From Nocardioides renjunii (GTDB lineage Bacteria > Actinomycetota > Actinomycetes > Propionibacteriales > Nocardioidaceae): DNA of 64,000 bases. The position numbers and the translations under genes were made by a program. Positions 46,290 through 64,000 of this stretch are shown piece by piece (positions within the stretch are counted from its first letter, which is position 1; each line of letters begins with the position of its first letter). The notes beneath the pieces are model-generated. The model ran no database searches, was not told the origin of the DNA, and saw only the letters and a program-made list of their open reading frames with translations. The stretch covers positions 2,356,001 to 2,420,000 of the forward strand of contig NZ_CP141058.1 of NCBI RefSeq assembly GCF_034661175.1. Reading direction: 5' to 3'.

Positions 46290-48062
46290 TCAGCCGCGAC
46301 CCCGCCTCCCGGGGAGGCACGCCCGCTCGGGCGCGGCGGCCTGCAGCAGCTCGCGGGCGTGCGCTCGGGCGCTGTCGGAGTCCTCCACGCCGGCGAGCAT
46401 CCGCGACAGCTCGCGCTCCCGCTCGGTCTCGTCGAGGGTGACCAGGCCGGACGTGGTGACCGACCCGTCGCTGGACTTGTGGACGACCACGTGGCGGTCG
46501 GCGTAGGCCGCGACCTGGGGCAGGTGCGTCACCACGAGCACCTGCGAGCCGCGGGCCAGCGCGGCGAGCCGGCGGCCGACCTCGATGGCCGCCTTGCCGC
46601 CGACGCCGGCGTCGACCTCGTCGAAGACGAAGGTGGGCACCGACCCGGTCTCGGCCAGCGACACCTCGAGCGCCAGCATCACGCGGGAGAGCTCACCGCC
46701 CGACGCGCCCTTGTGGAGGGCTCGCGCCTCGGCGCCGGTGTTGGCCGCGAGCAGGAACTCCACCTCGTCGACGCCGTGCGAGCTGGCCCGCACCCAGCGG
46801 CCGTCCACCTCGAGCTGGGGTCCGGCGGGCGTCTCGGGGCGGGGCGTCTCGTGCTGGGTGACGGCGATGGTCACCGTCGCGTGCGGCATGGCGAGGGACG
46901 TGAGCTCGTCGCTCACGGCCGCGGCGAGCCGTGTCGCGGCCTCGGTGCGCTGCGCGCTCAACGTGGAGGCCAGGGCGCCGAGCTCGCCGCGGATCCGGTC
47001 CCGACGCTGCTCGAGCTCGCTGATCCGGCCGCCGGTGTCCTCGAGGTCGAGCAGCCGCTTGGAGCCGTCCTCGGCCCACGACAGCACCTCGTCGATCGTC
47101 TCGCCGTACTTGCGGGTCAGGGCGGTCAGGGCGGCGCGGCGCTCGGACACCGCGGCCAGCCGGGCCGGGTCGGTCTCCAGGCTGGAGGCGTACGACGCCA
47201 CGTCGCCGGCGACGTCGACGAGCAGGTGGTTGAGCTCGGCCAGGCGGTCGGCGAGCTCGCCTGCGGTCGCGTCGTGCTCGCGGACTCCGTCGAGGGCCTG
47301 CCGGGCCGCGCTGGTCGTGGCGAGCGCGTCCGGGCCGCCCTCCTCGCTGGAGAGCGCCTCACGGGCGGTCTCGGCCGCCACCCGCAGGGTGTCGGCGAAG
47401 CCCAGTCGGGTCTCCTCGGCGGCGAGCTCCGCGTCCTCCCCGGGGAGCGGGTCGACGGCCTCCACCTCGCCGAGCCCGAACCGCAGCTGGTCGGCCTCGC
47501 GCGCCCGCTCGCGGGCGGACCCGACGACCTCGGCGAGGGTGCGCTCGGTGGCGGCCAGCTCGGCCCACAGCTCGGCGTAGGCCGTCGCGGTGGCGGCCAA
47601 CGACTCACCGCCGAACCGGTCCAGCGACGCGCGCTGCGCGCCGGCTTTGAGCAGGCGGTGCTGGTCGGACTGGCCGTGCACGGCGACGAGGGGCTCGGCG
47701 ATCTCGCCGAGGGTGGTCACCGGGACCGAGGCACCGCCGACCCAGGCGCGGGAACGGCCCTGCGCGGCGACGTTGCGGGCCAGGACGACGTGGTCGTCCT
47801 CGACCTCCCCGCCGGAGTCCTCGACGGCCTGCCGGAACCCTGCGAGCGAGCCGGTCGCGACGAGGCCCTCGACACGGGCCTGCCGGGCACCCGTGCGGAC
47901 CGCGCCCGAGTCGGCCCGTCCGCCGAGCAGCAGGCCGAGCGCGGTGACGACCATGGTCTTGCCGGCGCCGGTCTCCCCCGTGATGACGGTGAGGCCGGGG
48001 CCGAGCTCGAGCGTCGAGGAGTCGATCACGCCGAGCTGGCTGATCCGCAGCTCCTCAAGCAT
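46290..48062 (-). CDS. recN: DNA repair protein RecN
   Basis: This is a 590-aa SMC-like ATPase in double-strand break repair. The ATG at 48062 overlaps the nadK end by 8 nt. The Walker A is TGETGAGKTMVVTALGLLLG near residue 28; the signature is GASGGELSRVMLALE and Walker B is TFVFDEVDAGVGGKAA. Coiled coils (about residues 160-380) lie between. The C-terminus is variable. In actinobacteria recN is usually in the tlyA-nadK-recN order, as here. Confidence 0.97.
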   Translation of the reverse strand: MLEELRISQLGVIDSSTLELGPGLTVITGETGAGKTMVVTALGLLLGGRADSGAVRTGARQARVEGLVATGSLAGFRQAVEDSGGEVEDDHVVLARNVAAQGRSRAWVGGASVPVTTLGEIAEPLVAVHGQSDQHRLLKAGAQRASLDRFGGESLAATATAYAELWAELAATERTLAEVVGSARERAREADQLRFGLGEVEAVDPLPGEDAELAAEETRLGFADTLRVAAETAREALSSEEGGPDALATTSAARQALDGVREHDATAGELADRLAELNHLLVDVAGDVASYASSLETDPARLAAVSERRAALTALTRKYGETIDEVLSWAEDGSKRLLDLEDTGGRISELEQRRDRIRGELGALASTLSAQRTEAATRLAAAVSDELTSLAMPHATVTIAVTQHETPRPETPAGPQLEVDGRWVRASSHGVDEVEFLLAANTGAEARALHKGASGGELSRVMLALEVSLAETGSVPTFVFDEVDAGVGGKAAIEVGRRLAALARGSQVLVVTHLPQVAAYADRHVVVHKSSDGSVTTSGLVTLDETERERELSRMLAGVEDSDSARAHARELLQAAAPERACLPGRRGRG

Positions 48063-49005
48063 CGGAGTCCCCGTTCTCCCGGCGCCGGCGCTCCGCGGCC
48101 CCGCGCCACCCCTCCACGGGCAGCCCGAACTTCGCCACGAGCCGGTCGGTGAACGGTGCCTGCTGCAGCCGGACGAGCCGCACCGGCCGCTGACCACGGC
48201 GCACCTCGATGCGGGCGCCCGGGGGCAGGTCGACGGTGCGCCGGCCGTCGCACCACAGCACGCCGGACCCCTCGGTCCTGGAGAGGACCTCGACGGCGAG
48301 CACGGAGGTCGGCGCGACGACCAACGGTCGCGCGAAGAGGGCGTGGGCGCTGATGGGCACCATGAGCAGCGCCTCGACCTCGGGCCACACGACCGGTCCG
48401 CCGGCGCTGAAGTTGTAGGCCGTCGAGCCCGTGGGCGTGGCGCACACGACGCCGTCGCACCCCCACCTCGACAGCGGGCGGTTGTCGACTTCGACGACCA
48501 CCTCGAGCATGCGCTCGCGTGCGGCCTTCTCGACGCTCGCCTCGTTGAGGGCGAAGGTGGAGAACACCGTCTCGTTGCCCACCATGACGCGTACGTCGAG
48601 CGTCAGGCGGTCCTCGGCGGTGTAGTCGCGGGCGACGATCGCGCTGATCGTGGACTCCACGTCGTCCTGCTCGGCCTCGGCCAAGAACCCGACGTGGCCG
48701 AGGTTGACCCCGAGCAGGGGCGTGCAGGTCTCGTGCGTCACCTCGGCGGCACGCAGGATCGAGCCGTCCCCGCCGATGACCAGCACCAGCTCGCAGCCCT
48801 CACCCGGGAGGTCGCCGACCGGTGTCGTCTCGACCAGGCCGTCGGCATCCTCGAGGCCGAGGTCCGCCGCCTCGTCGGGCAGCAGCCGCACCGCGATGCC
48901 GTGACCGGTGAGCGACTGCACGCACTGGCGGGCGACCTCACGCACCTCGTCGCGGCCTGTGTGGGCGACCACCAGCACGCGGCGCCGGGGGGTGTCGTTG
49001 GTCAC
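48055..49005 (-). CDS. nadK: NAD kinase
   Basis: This 316-aa enzyme phosphorylates NAD to NADP. It has the motifs VIGGDGSILRAAEVT (GGDG), NLGHVGFLAEAEQ and TPTGSTAYNFSAGGP, all hallmarks. The GTG start overlaps the tlyA stop (GTGA), and the 3' end overlaps recN. A C-terminal extension with many Arg and Glu residues follows the core. Confidence 0.97.
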   Translation of the reverse strand: MTNDTPRRRVLVVAHTGRDEVREVARQCVQSLTGHGIAVRLLPDEAADLGLEDADGLVETTPVGDLPGEGCELVLVIGGDGSILRAAEVTHETCTPLLGVNLGHVGFLAEAEQDDVESTISAIVARDYTAEDRLTLDVRVMVGNETVFSTFALNEASVEKAARERMLEVVVEVDNRPLSRWGCDGVVCATPTGSTAYNFSAGGPVVWPEVEALLMVPISAHALFARPLVVAPTSVLAVEVLSRTEGSGVLWCDGRRTVDLPPGARIEVRRGQRPVRLVRLQQAPFTDRLVAKFGLPVEGWRGAAERRRRENGDSDA

Positions 49006-49841
49006 GGGTCTACCCTCTCACCCGCCACCCCCATCGAGGCGGCGCGCTCCACCTCCGCGGCGATGTCGTCCGCCCCGACCTGCGCCGGACCCCGCCTCAG
49101 CAGCAGGAAGAACTCGACGTTGCCGGACGGCCCCGGCAGGGGGCTCACGGTCACCGCGACGGCACCCCAACCACGCGCGGCGGCGAGGTCCGCGATCGTC
49201 GTGACCGACTCGGCACGCAGCGCCAGGTCGCGCACGACGCCACCCTTGCCGACCCGGTCCTTGCCGACCTCGAACTGCGGCTTGACCATCAACGCCAGCT
49301 CGCCGTCCACGCGGGTCACCGACAGCAGCGGGTCGAGCACCAGCGCCAACGAGATGAACGACAGGTCGCCCACCACGAGGTCCACCGGCTCACCGACGAC
49401 GTCGAGGGTGAGCTCCCGGATGTTGGTGCGGTCGTGCACGTGGACGCGGTCGTCGCTCTGCAAGGACCAGGCGAGCTGGCCGTAGCCGACGTCGACCGCG
49501 ACCACCTCCCGCGCCCCGGCGCGCAGCAGGACGTCGGTGAAGCCACCGGTGGACGCCCCCGCGTCGAGGCAGCGCTTGCCGCGCACCTCGAGCCCGTGCG
49601 CGGCGAACGCCTCGAGCGCGCCGGCGAGCTTGTGGCCGCCGCGCGACACGTAGTCGACCGACGTGGGGTCCTCGCGGACGACGATCGCCACGTCGGTGGT
49701 CACCTGGGTCGCCGGCTTGGTCGCAGCGGCACCCGAGACGGTCACCCGCCCTCCGGCGACCAGCTCGCTGGCGTGCTCACGTGACCGGGCCAGGCCTCGC
49801 CGGACGAGCTCCTGGTCGAGACGAAGTCGTCGGGGCGGCAC
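49002..49841 (-). CDS. tlyA: TlyA-family rRNA 2'-O-methyltransferase (hemolysin A-like)
   Basis: This is a 279-aa S4-domain methyltransferase. The S4 domain is residues 1-60 (RLDQELVRRGLARSREHASE). The methyltransferase part has the SAM motif LDAGASTGGFTDVLL and the K-D-K-E set of 2'-O-methyltransferases: Lys in SRGGHKL, Asp in VVGDLSFISL, Lys in MVKPQFEVG and Glu in NVEFFLLL. In mycobacteria TlyA methylates 16S C1409 and 23S C1920, which gives capreomycin sensitivity; the same is likely here. Confidence 0.95.
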   Translation of the reverse strand: MPPRRLRLDQELVRRGLARSREHASELVAGGRVTVSGAAATKPATQVTTDVAIVVREDPTSVDYVSRGGHKLAGALEAFAAHGLEVRGKRCLDAGASTGGFTDVLLRAGAREVVAVDVGYGQLAWSLQSDDRVHVHDRTNIRELTLDVVGEPVDLVVGDLSFISLALVLDPLLSVTRVDGELALMVKPQFEVGKDRVGKGGVVRDLALRAESVTTIADLAAARGWGAVAVTVSPLPGPSGNVEFFLLLRRGPAQVGADDIAAEVERAASMGVAGERVDP

Positions 49842-49847
49842 GGCGCG

Positions 49848-50045
49848 TCAGGAACCCTGCTCGTCGACGGACGGCGGCTGGTCGAGGGCACGGCGCAGCT
49901 GCTCGTGGGCCCGCTCGAAGACCTGCACGTGCTCGCCGATCGGGGCGTCGGCGACGGCCGCGACCTCGGCGAGCACCCGGTCGACCGACTCCACGCCGGT
50001 GGACTCGTGGTCGGCGTACGCCGCGTCGTCAGGGACCTGCTGCAT
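49848..50045 (-). CDS. Conserved small protein, 65 aa
   Basis: This is a short acidic helical protein (VESVDRVLAEVAAVADAPIG ... ERAHEQLRRALD). It lies between the HAD and tlyA genes with gaps of 10 and 6 nt, the position of a small conserved protein in other actinobacteria (Rv1693 in M. tuberculosis). No function is known to me. It has no signal peptide, cysteine or metal motif. Confidence 0.8.
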   Translation of the reverse strand: MQQVPDDAAYADHESTGVESVDRVLAEVAAVADAPIGEHVQVFERAHEQLRRALDQPPSVDEQGS

Positions 50046-50055
50046 GGCCGCGAGC

Positions 50056-51075
50056 CTACCCGTCGCCGAGCTGTCGGGACGGCCCGGGCGGAGTGGCGTC
50101 GGCGGTGTCGGCCGGCGTCCCCGCCTCGTCCAGGTGGCCCCAACAGGCCGTCGCGGCCACCCGCCACCAGTCGGCGTCGGTGCCGTCCCCCGTCACCTCG
50201 AGCCGACCGTCCGTGACCGAAGCCGACCAGCCACCGAGCTCGGCTCGACGGCCGGTCCACTCCGGGACGGGCTGCGGCTCGAACAGTCCTTGCAGCGTCG
50301 GGGAGATGTACGACGGCCGCAGCCGGGGCGGGGCGGCGGCCAGCTCGGGCAGCCACGTCACGCCGGTCAGCACCAGCAGGGACGGGACGTCGATGGCGTG
50401 AGCCCCTTCGATGTCGGTGTCCAGGCGGTCGCCCACCATGATCGGGCGATCACCGCCGACGCGCAGGACCGTCTCCTCCATCAGAGGCCTCTCGGGCTTG
50501 CCCGCCACGACGGCGGGGACTCCCGCGAACTCCGTGATGGTCCGCACCAGCACGCCGTGCCCGGGCGCCAGGCCGTAGGGGGTCGGGATGGTCAGGTCGG
50601 CGTTGCTCGCGACGTAGGGCAGGCCGTCGCGGATCAACGTCGCAGCGCGCATGATGTCCCGCCATCGCACGTCCGGCCCGTAGCCGCTGGCCACGGCCAC
50701 CGCGCCCTCCGGGTCCGCCACCGGCTCCAGACCGGCGTCGAGCAGCGCCACCCGCAATCCCTCGCCGCCGAGGAGCAGGACCTTGGCACCGGGGTCGTGG
50801 GCGTCGGCGAGCACGCGCGCGGCCGCCTGCGCGGAGGTCACGACGTCGGTGCCCGAGGCCGCGACGCCGACCTTCTCGAGCTTCTCGGCCACCTGGTCGG
50901 GAGTGCGCGAGGCGTTGTTCGTCACGAAGGCGACGTGCCGACCGCTGTCCCGGATCTTCTGGATGCGTTCGGCCACGCCGTCGATGGCCGCACCCCCGAC
51001 GTAGACGACGCCGTCCAGGTCGAACATGACGAGGTCATGAGCGTCCACAATGGGCGTCGACGACTCGACGAGCAT
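50056..51075 (-). CDS. HAD-superfamily phosphatase (class IIA, NagD-like)
   Basis: This 339-aa HAD hydrolase has the four motifs: DLDGVVYVG (nucleophile Asp), VTNNASRTP, AGKPERPLME and VGDRLDTDIEGAHA. The family dephosphorylates small molecules such as glycerol phosphate or p-nitrophenyl phosphate-like substrates. The ATG at 51075 follows GTGGAGG directly. The C-terminal 80 residues (after PSYISPTLQGLF) form an extra region seen in actinobacterial members. It begins the operon running through tlyA to pyrG. Confidence 0.93.
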   Translation of the reverse strand: MLVESSTPIVDAHDLVMFDLDGVVYVGGAAIDGVAERIQKIRDSGRHVAFVTNNASRTPDQVAEKLEKVGVAASGTDVVTSAQAAARVLADAHDPGAKVLLLGGEGLRVALLDAGLEPVADPEGAVAVASGYGPDVRWRDIMRAATLIRDGLPYVASNADLTIPTPYGLAPGHGVLVRTITEFAGVPAVVAGKPERPLMEETVLRVGGDRPIMVGDRLDTDIEGAHAIDVPSLLVLTGVTWLPELAAAPPRLRPSYISPTLQGLFEPQPVPEWTGRRAELGGWSASVTDGRLEVTGDGTDADWWRVAATACWGHLDEAGTPADTADATPPGPSRQLGDG

Positions 51076-51123
51076 CCTCCACCCCTCTCCGGACGGTGAC
51101 CGACGTCCCCCTACGATGCTCCG

Positions 51124-52242
51124 ATGGACTTCGCCAGCGTCGTGCCGCCGTACGTCGCGAAGCCCCTGACGCTCCAGCCCTTCCGGGCCGTGATGCTGGC
51201 GCCCGGTCGGGTCGGGGACCCGGCGTCTGCGCGAGCGCTGGCGCGACCCTATCGCGACGTCGCCTCCCGCCTGCTGCAGTGGATCGAGGAAGGCCGCGCC
51301 TCCGCCGACGTGGCGCCGGCGATCTACCTCCACGAGTACACCGCCGAAGGCCTGACGGTTCGCGGGCTCGTCGGGGCACTCGGTGTCGCCCGCCGGGCCG
51401 ACTCGATAGCGGAGCGCGCCGTCTGGCCCCACGAGGCCATCCATCCCGAGCAGGCCGGCGAGCTCGCCGACCGGATGCGCCAGATGGAGCTCAATCCCGC
51501 CCCGATCCTCCTCGTGCACCACGGCGAGCAGGAGCTGCGTGACCTGGTGACCGACATCGGGCGCGGCACCCCCGACTGGCGCTACTTGGACCGCACCGGT
51601 CAGCGGCAGCGCATCTGGGCGGTCCGGGACGCGGAGACGCTCGCCAGGATCGCCACGCTGCTCGCCGACACCCGATGCTTGGTGGCCGACGGCCACCACC
51701 GCTACGCGGCGTACCTCCGCCTGCAGGAGGACAACCCCGGCACGGCCTGGGACGCAGGGCTCGCCATGCTGGTCGACCAGCGTGACACTCCCCTGTTCCT
51801 GGGCGCCATCCACCGCACGTTCCAGGGCGTCACGATCGACGACCTGGCAGGGGCGTGCCGCGCCGCGGGAGCCGACGTCAGCCACCAAGACCGTCACCAC
51901 GCCCTCAGCGCCCTCGACAGCACGCACCTCGTGCTCACCGACGGGGACACGTGGCAGACGGTCGGTCCGGGCGACCTCGCCCGAGAGGCAGCCGTTTCGT
52001 GGCTCCACGAGCAGGTCCTGGGTCGACTGCTCGTTCCTCCCGTCCGGATCGAGCACCACCACAACGTGGAGGACGCCCTCACCGCCTCCAGCAGTGTCGC
52101 ACCGGCCGTGCTGCTGCCGAGCCCGGACTTCGAGCAGGTGCGCGCACTCGTGGAGTCTGGCGGCCTGCTGCCCGAGAAGGCCACGTCCTTCCAGCCGAAG
52201 CCGAGCCTCGGGGTGCTCATGCGGCCGATGAACGACGCATGA
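51124..52242 (+). CDS. DUF1015-family protein
   Basis: This is a 372-aa protein of the DUF1015 family, members of which are sometimes called SerC-adjacent or HTH-type uncharacterised proteins. It has the motif LVADGHHRYAAYLRL near the middle and VRALVESGGLLPEKATSFQP with KPSLGVLMRPM at the end, both hallmarks. Function is not established. It is divergent from the HAD gene with 48 nt between and overlaps the SSB-like gene tail to tail by 26 nt. Confidence 0.88.
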   Translation: MDFASVVPPYVAKPLTLQPFRAVMLAPGRVGDPASARALARPYRDVASRLLQWIEEGRASADVAPAIYLHEYTAEGLTVRGLVGALGVARRADSIAERAVWPHEAIHPEQAGELADRMRQMELNPAPILLVHHGEQELRDLVTDIGRGTPDWRYLDRTGQRQRIWAVRDAETLARIATLLADTRCLVADGHHRYAAYLRLQEDNPGTAWDAGLAMLVDQRDTPLFLGAIHRTFQGVTIDDLAGACRAAGADVSHQDRHHALSALDSTHLVLTDGDTWQTVGPGDLAREAAVSWLHEQVLGRLLVPPVRIEHHHNVEDALTASSSVAPAVLLPSPDFEQVRALVESGGLLPEKATSFQPKPSLGVLMRPMNDA

Positions 52243-52675
52243 TCCGGGCCGCGAGCACCTCCACCTCCACACGGGACCGCGTCGCCCCTCCCGCCTGGTA
52301 GAAGCGACACCTCACCGCCCCCGAGACGTCGACCAGGTCCCCTGTCCGCCAGGTCAGGATGCTGCGGCGCAGCCGCGGGGTCCACGCGGTGCACGGCACC
52401 GAGTCGGCGCGCTGCCCCGCCCCCGCGGCAGATCGCGGCACTGCTGACGTCGGGCTGCGAGGCACGGTGATCCGGAACGTCACCAGGGCGTCTCCGCTCG
52501 GCAGCTCCACCACGACCGGGTCGCCGCTGAGGCGACCGACCAGGCGGACGTCATTGACGACAGCCAGCGGCTCGCCGGCGTCGTCCACCTCCGCCTTGTC
52601 CCGTGGCCTTCCCTGTGGCTTGGTCCGATTCTTGTCCGGCGTCCTGGCCGGCGTCTTCGTCTGTGTCTTGGTCAC
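52217..52675 (-). CDS. Single-stranded DNA-binding-like protein (OB fold)
   Basis: This is a 152-aa protein. The GTG at 52675 has AGGAGG 6 nt upstream; a longer frame to 52717 lacks such a signal. Residues 1-35 are Lys/Thr/Arg-rich. The core VNDVRLVGRLSGDPVVVELP, ALVTFRITVPR and GDLVDVSGAVRCRFYQAGGATR resembles the SSB OB fold. It lacks the acidic DDDIPF-like C-terminal tail of replication SSB, so it is a paralogue. Two DnaA-box-like sites lie upstream. Confidence 0.8.
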   Translation of the reverse strand: MTKTQTKTPARTPDKNRTKPQGRPRDKAEVDDAGEPLAVVNDVRLVGRLSGDPVVVELPSGDALVTFRITVPRSPTSAVPRSAAGAGQRADSVPCTAWTPRLRRSILTWRTGDLVDVSGAVRCRFYQAGGATRSRVEVEVLAARIMRRSSAA

Positions 52676-52740
52676 AGTGCACCTCCTGGGACCAAGCCTC
52701 GTCCCGCACGCCGACAACCGACGGTCGTCCGTCGACCAGG

Positions 52741-52776
52741 TGTGGACAAGCCGATGCAGGAAGCAGTTGTGGACAG
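52741..52776 (-). promoter_or_regulatory. Two DnaA-box-like sites upstream of the SSB-like gene
   Basis: Read on the minus strand, 52741-52749 is TTGTCCACA, an exact match to the actinobacterial DnaA box, and 52768-52776 is CTGTCCACA with one mismatch. They lie 66-101 nt upstream of the GTG start, between it and the rRNA terminator. Confidence 0.5.
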
Positions 52777-52832
52777 CCAGTGGCGCGGGACGGAATCACG
52801 GCTTCCGATGTGGAAGGGTCGCCGAAATGCAG

Positions 52833-52862
52833 AAGTGGGGCCACCCGAAGGTGACCCCACTT
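52833..52862 (-). terminator. rRNA operon terminator
   Basis: A 13-bp stem, AAGTGGGGCCACC pairing with GGTGACCCCACTT with one mismatch, closes a 4-nt CGAA loop. It lies about 24 nt downstream of the 5S 3' end. Confidence 0.75.
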
Positions 52863-52886
52863 CCACAACCCACTTCCACAATGTAT

Positions 52887-53005
52887 GTCCGGCGGCGTCC
52901 TACTCTCCCACAACCTCTCGGTTGCAGTACCATCGGCGCTGAAAGGCTTAACTTCCGGGTTCGGTATGGGACCGGGTGTTTCCCGTTTCGCTATGGCCGC
53001 CGTAA
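52887..53005 (-). rRNA. rrf: 5S ribosomal RNA
   Basis: The minus strand starts TTACGGCGGCCATAGCG and includes GGTCCCATACCGAACCCGGAAG and GCGCCGATGGTACTGCAACC, ending with GTAGGACGCCGCCGGAC. Ends are estimated to a few nt. Confidence 0.93.
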
Positions 53006-53159
53006 CTCTTTCAACCATGTCCCCTGCCCCACGGTGCACGTCAGCTCTGTTGCTGGGTGGTGTGGGGGTGGGTGTGTTGGTTGGGAACTGCCTAGTGGAC
53101 GCGAACTGTGTGTTCGTTTTTTTGCGCGTGGGTCGACCGTGGTGCGTGTGTGGTCTTGT

Positions 53160-58305
<5,146 letters not shown>

Positions 58306-58759
58306 AAAACTACACCCCACACACCCCAAAGAGCATGCAAGGAAAAGAGAGCCACATCCCCTAACAGAACAAAACTGACATCAATTGCCAGAATCATCGT
58401 CAAAGAAACCGCGACACCATCAACCAACCCACCCAAAGGCAAGCCAGCCAACAACGTCAACGGGGCATAACAAACTAATTCGTCGACTAATCAAACACAC
58501 TGTTGAGTTCTCAAGAATCAGACGCACCCGTTCCTCGCCGGCCTGGCCGGTCTGGTCGCGGGGCAACCTGAGCAAACTTACCGGGCGCCAGGCTCACCGT
58601 CAAACTCATGAGCCTTGCACTTCGGTGTGGTCGCAGCTGGTCTCCGCTTCATCTGACCTTCTGGCCAGGAGGCGGCGCCGCTTGCGGCGACAGGAAGAAC
58701 ATTAGACCCTCCTCGGCGACCATGCAAAACCGGGGTGGCCATGAAGGCATATCCGCAGG
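58306..58759 (-). other. rRNA operon leader and promoter region
   Basis: This 454-nt region between mpg and the 16S gene holds the rRNA promoter (58575-58603) and the leader sequence TTGAGAACTCAACAGTGTG at about 58498-58516, common in actinobacterial rRNA leaders and spacers. I see no gene. Confidence 0.7.
58575..58603 (-). promoter_or_regulatory. rRNA operon promoter
   Basis: On the minus strand, TTGACG (58603-58598) and TAAGTT (58580-58575) are separated by exactly 17 nt. This would start transcription near 58568, about 260 nt upstream of mature 16S. It is the best sigma-70-type match in the leader. Confidence 0.65.
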
Positions 58760-63664
<4,905 letters not shown>

Positions 63665-63668
<4 letters not shown>

Positions 63669-64000
63669 GGGCGGGTCTCCTGGGTCTCCTGGTGCAGGCC
63701 GGCGACCGTGCGCGCGGTGTGGAGGACGGCGGGCAGGGCGGCGGCGAGGACGTCGAGGTCGTCGCTGGTGATGACCAGCGGCGGCACGAAGCGCAGCCGC
63801 GAGGGCCCGGTGGCGTTGAGGATGAGGCCCGCGTCCCGGCCCGCGGCCACCGCCTGGGCGGCGTAGGGGCCGTCGAGCTCGGCGCCGCGCATCAGGCCGG
63901 CCCCGGTGACCTCCACGACGCCCGACTGCGCGGCGAGCAGTGCGGCGAGCTGGTCGCCGCGGGCCCGGGTGGCGGCGAGCAGGTCGTCGGAGCCGATCGT
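63665..64000 (-). CDS. argD: Acetylornithine aminotransferase, partial (3' part)
   Basis: The C-terminal 111 residues of a class III aminotransferase run in from the right edge. The frame starts [20 protein letters not shown] and includes [12 protein letters not shown] and [17 protein letters not shown], both typical of ArgD. An internal ATG at 63916 is not the start. The position before argF fits the argJ-B-D-F-R-G-H order. Confidence 0.93.

Overview
The window is chromosomal DNA of a high-GC actinobacterium, most likely Nocardioides or a close relative (Nocardioidaceae). The evidence is very high GC coding sequence with frequent GTG starts, a 16S gene whose sequence reads as Nocardioides-like, BTAD and GAF-ANTAR regulators, and a gene order (argD-F-R-G-H-mpg; HAD-small ORF-tlyA-nadK-recN-steA-steB-pyrG; NUDIX-xerD; parA-scpA-scpB-rluB-cmk-der) that parallels the Mycobacterium tuberculosis Rv1652-Rv1713 region. 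The family assignment is inference from the sequence, not a database result.

Layout. 0-9.2 kb is an efflux and sensing region: a MacAB-like operon (HlyD/MacA adaptor, ATPase, permease cut by the window edge) divergent from a duplicated four-cysteine lipoprotein; a histidine kinase/response regulator/ABC-2 exporter module; an NAD(P)-binding protein. 9.4-18.4 kb is an accessory region of single, unrelated genes, several visibly lower in GC: a secreted GH43 enzyme with a palindromic operator, a GNAT acetyltransferase, a 108-aa orphan, a DUF418-type membrane protein, a 199-aa exported protein, a 52-aa zinc-ribbon protein, a PAS histidine kinase and a GAF-ANTAR regulator. The gaps between about 9.4 and 15.3 kb carry repeated copies of one short motif, core CGGATCTGCCG. 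The same region holds gene remnants and a run of 25 C. tRNA-Pro(GGG) closes it.

18.9-29.1 kb is a co-directional minus-strand run: parA, an RHH-like protein, scpA, scpB, rluB, an AraC regulator, a VOC protein, aroH, tyrA, cmk, plsC and der, with an M23 peptidase at its end on the other strand. Most junctions are GTGA or similar overlaps, so translational coupling is likely. 29.4-39.9 kb holds a Ski2-like/DUF3516 helicase, a DrrAB-type exporter, a large BTAD-ATPase regulator overlapping xerD, ald and a NUDIX hydrolase. 39.9-52.7 kb holds pepN, a four-hairpin array, then pyrG, steB, steA, recN, nadK, tlyA, a 65-aa protein and a HAD phosphatase (one operon), a DUF1015 protein and an SSB-like protein.

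52.9-58.6 kb is one complete rRNA operon on the minus strand (16S-23S-5S, no tRNA in the spacer) with a recognisable promoter and terminator. 58.8-64 kb is the distal arginine operon, argD (partial)-argF-argR-argG-argH-mpg, with every junction overlapping.

The most unusual signal is the dispersed motif of the accessory region: at least ten copies in six clusters, at the boundaries of single-gene units in either orientation, with no integrase or cas gene beside them. I do not recognise it as a described element. The duplicated-motif lipoprotein beside MacAB and the hairpin array between pepN and pyrG are the next most interesting.
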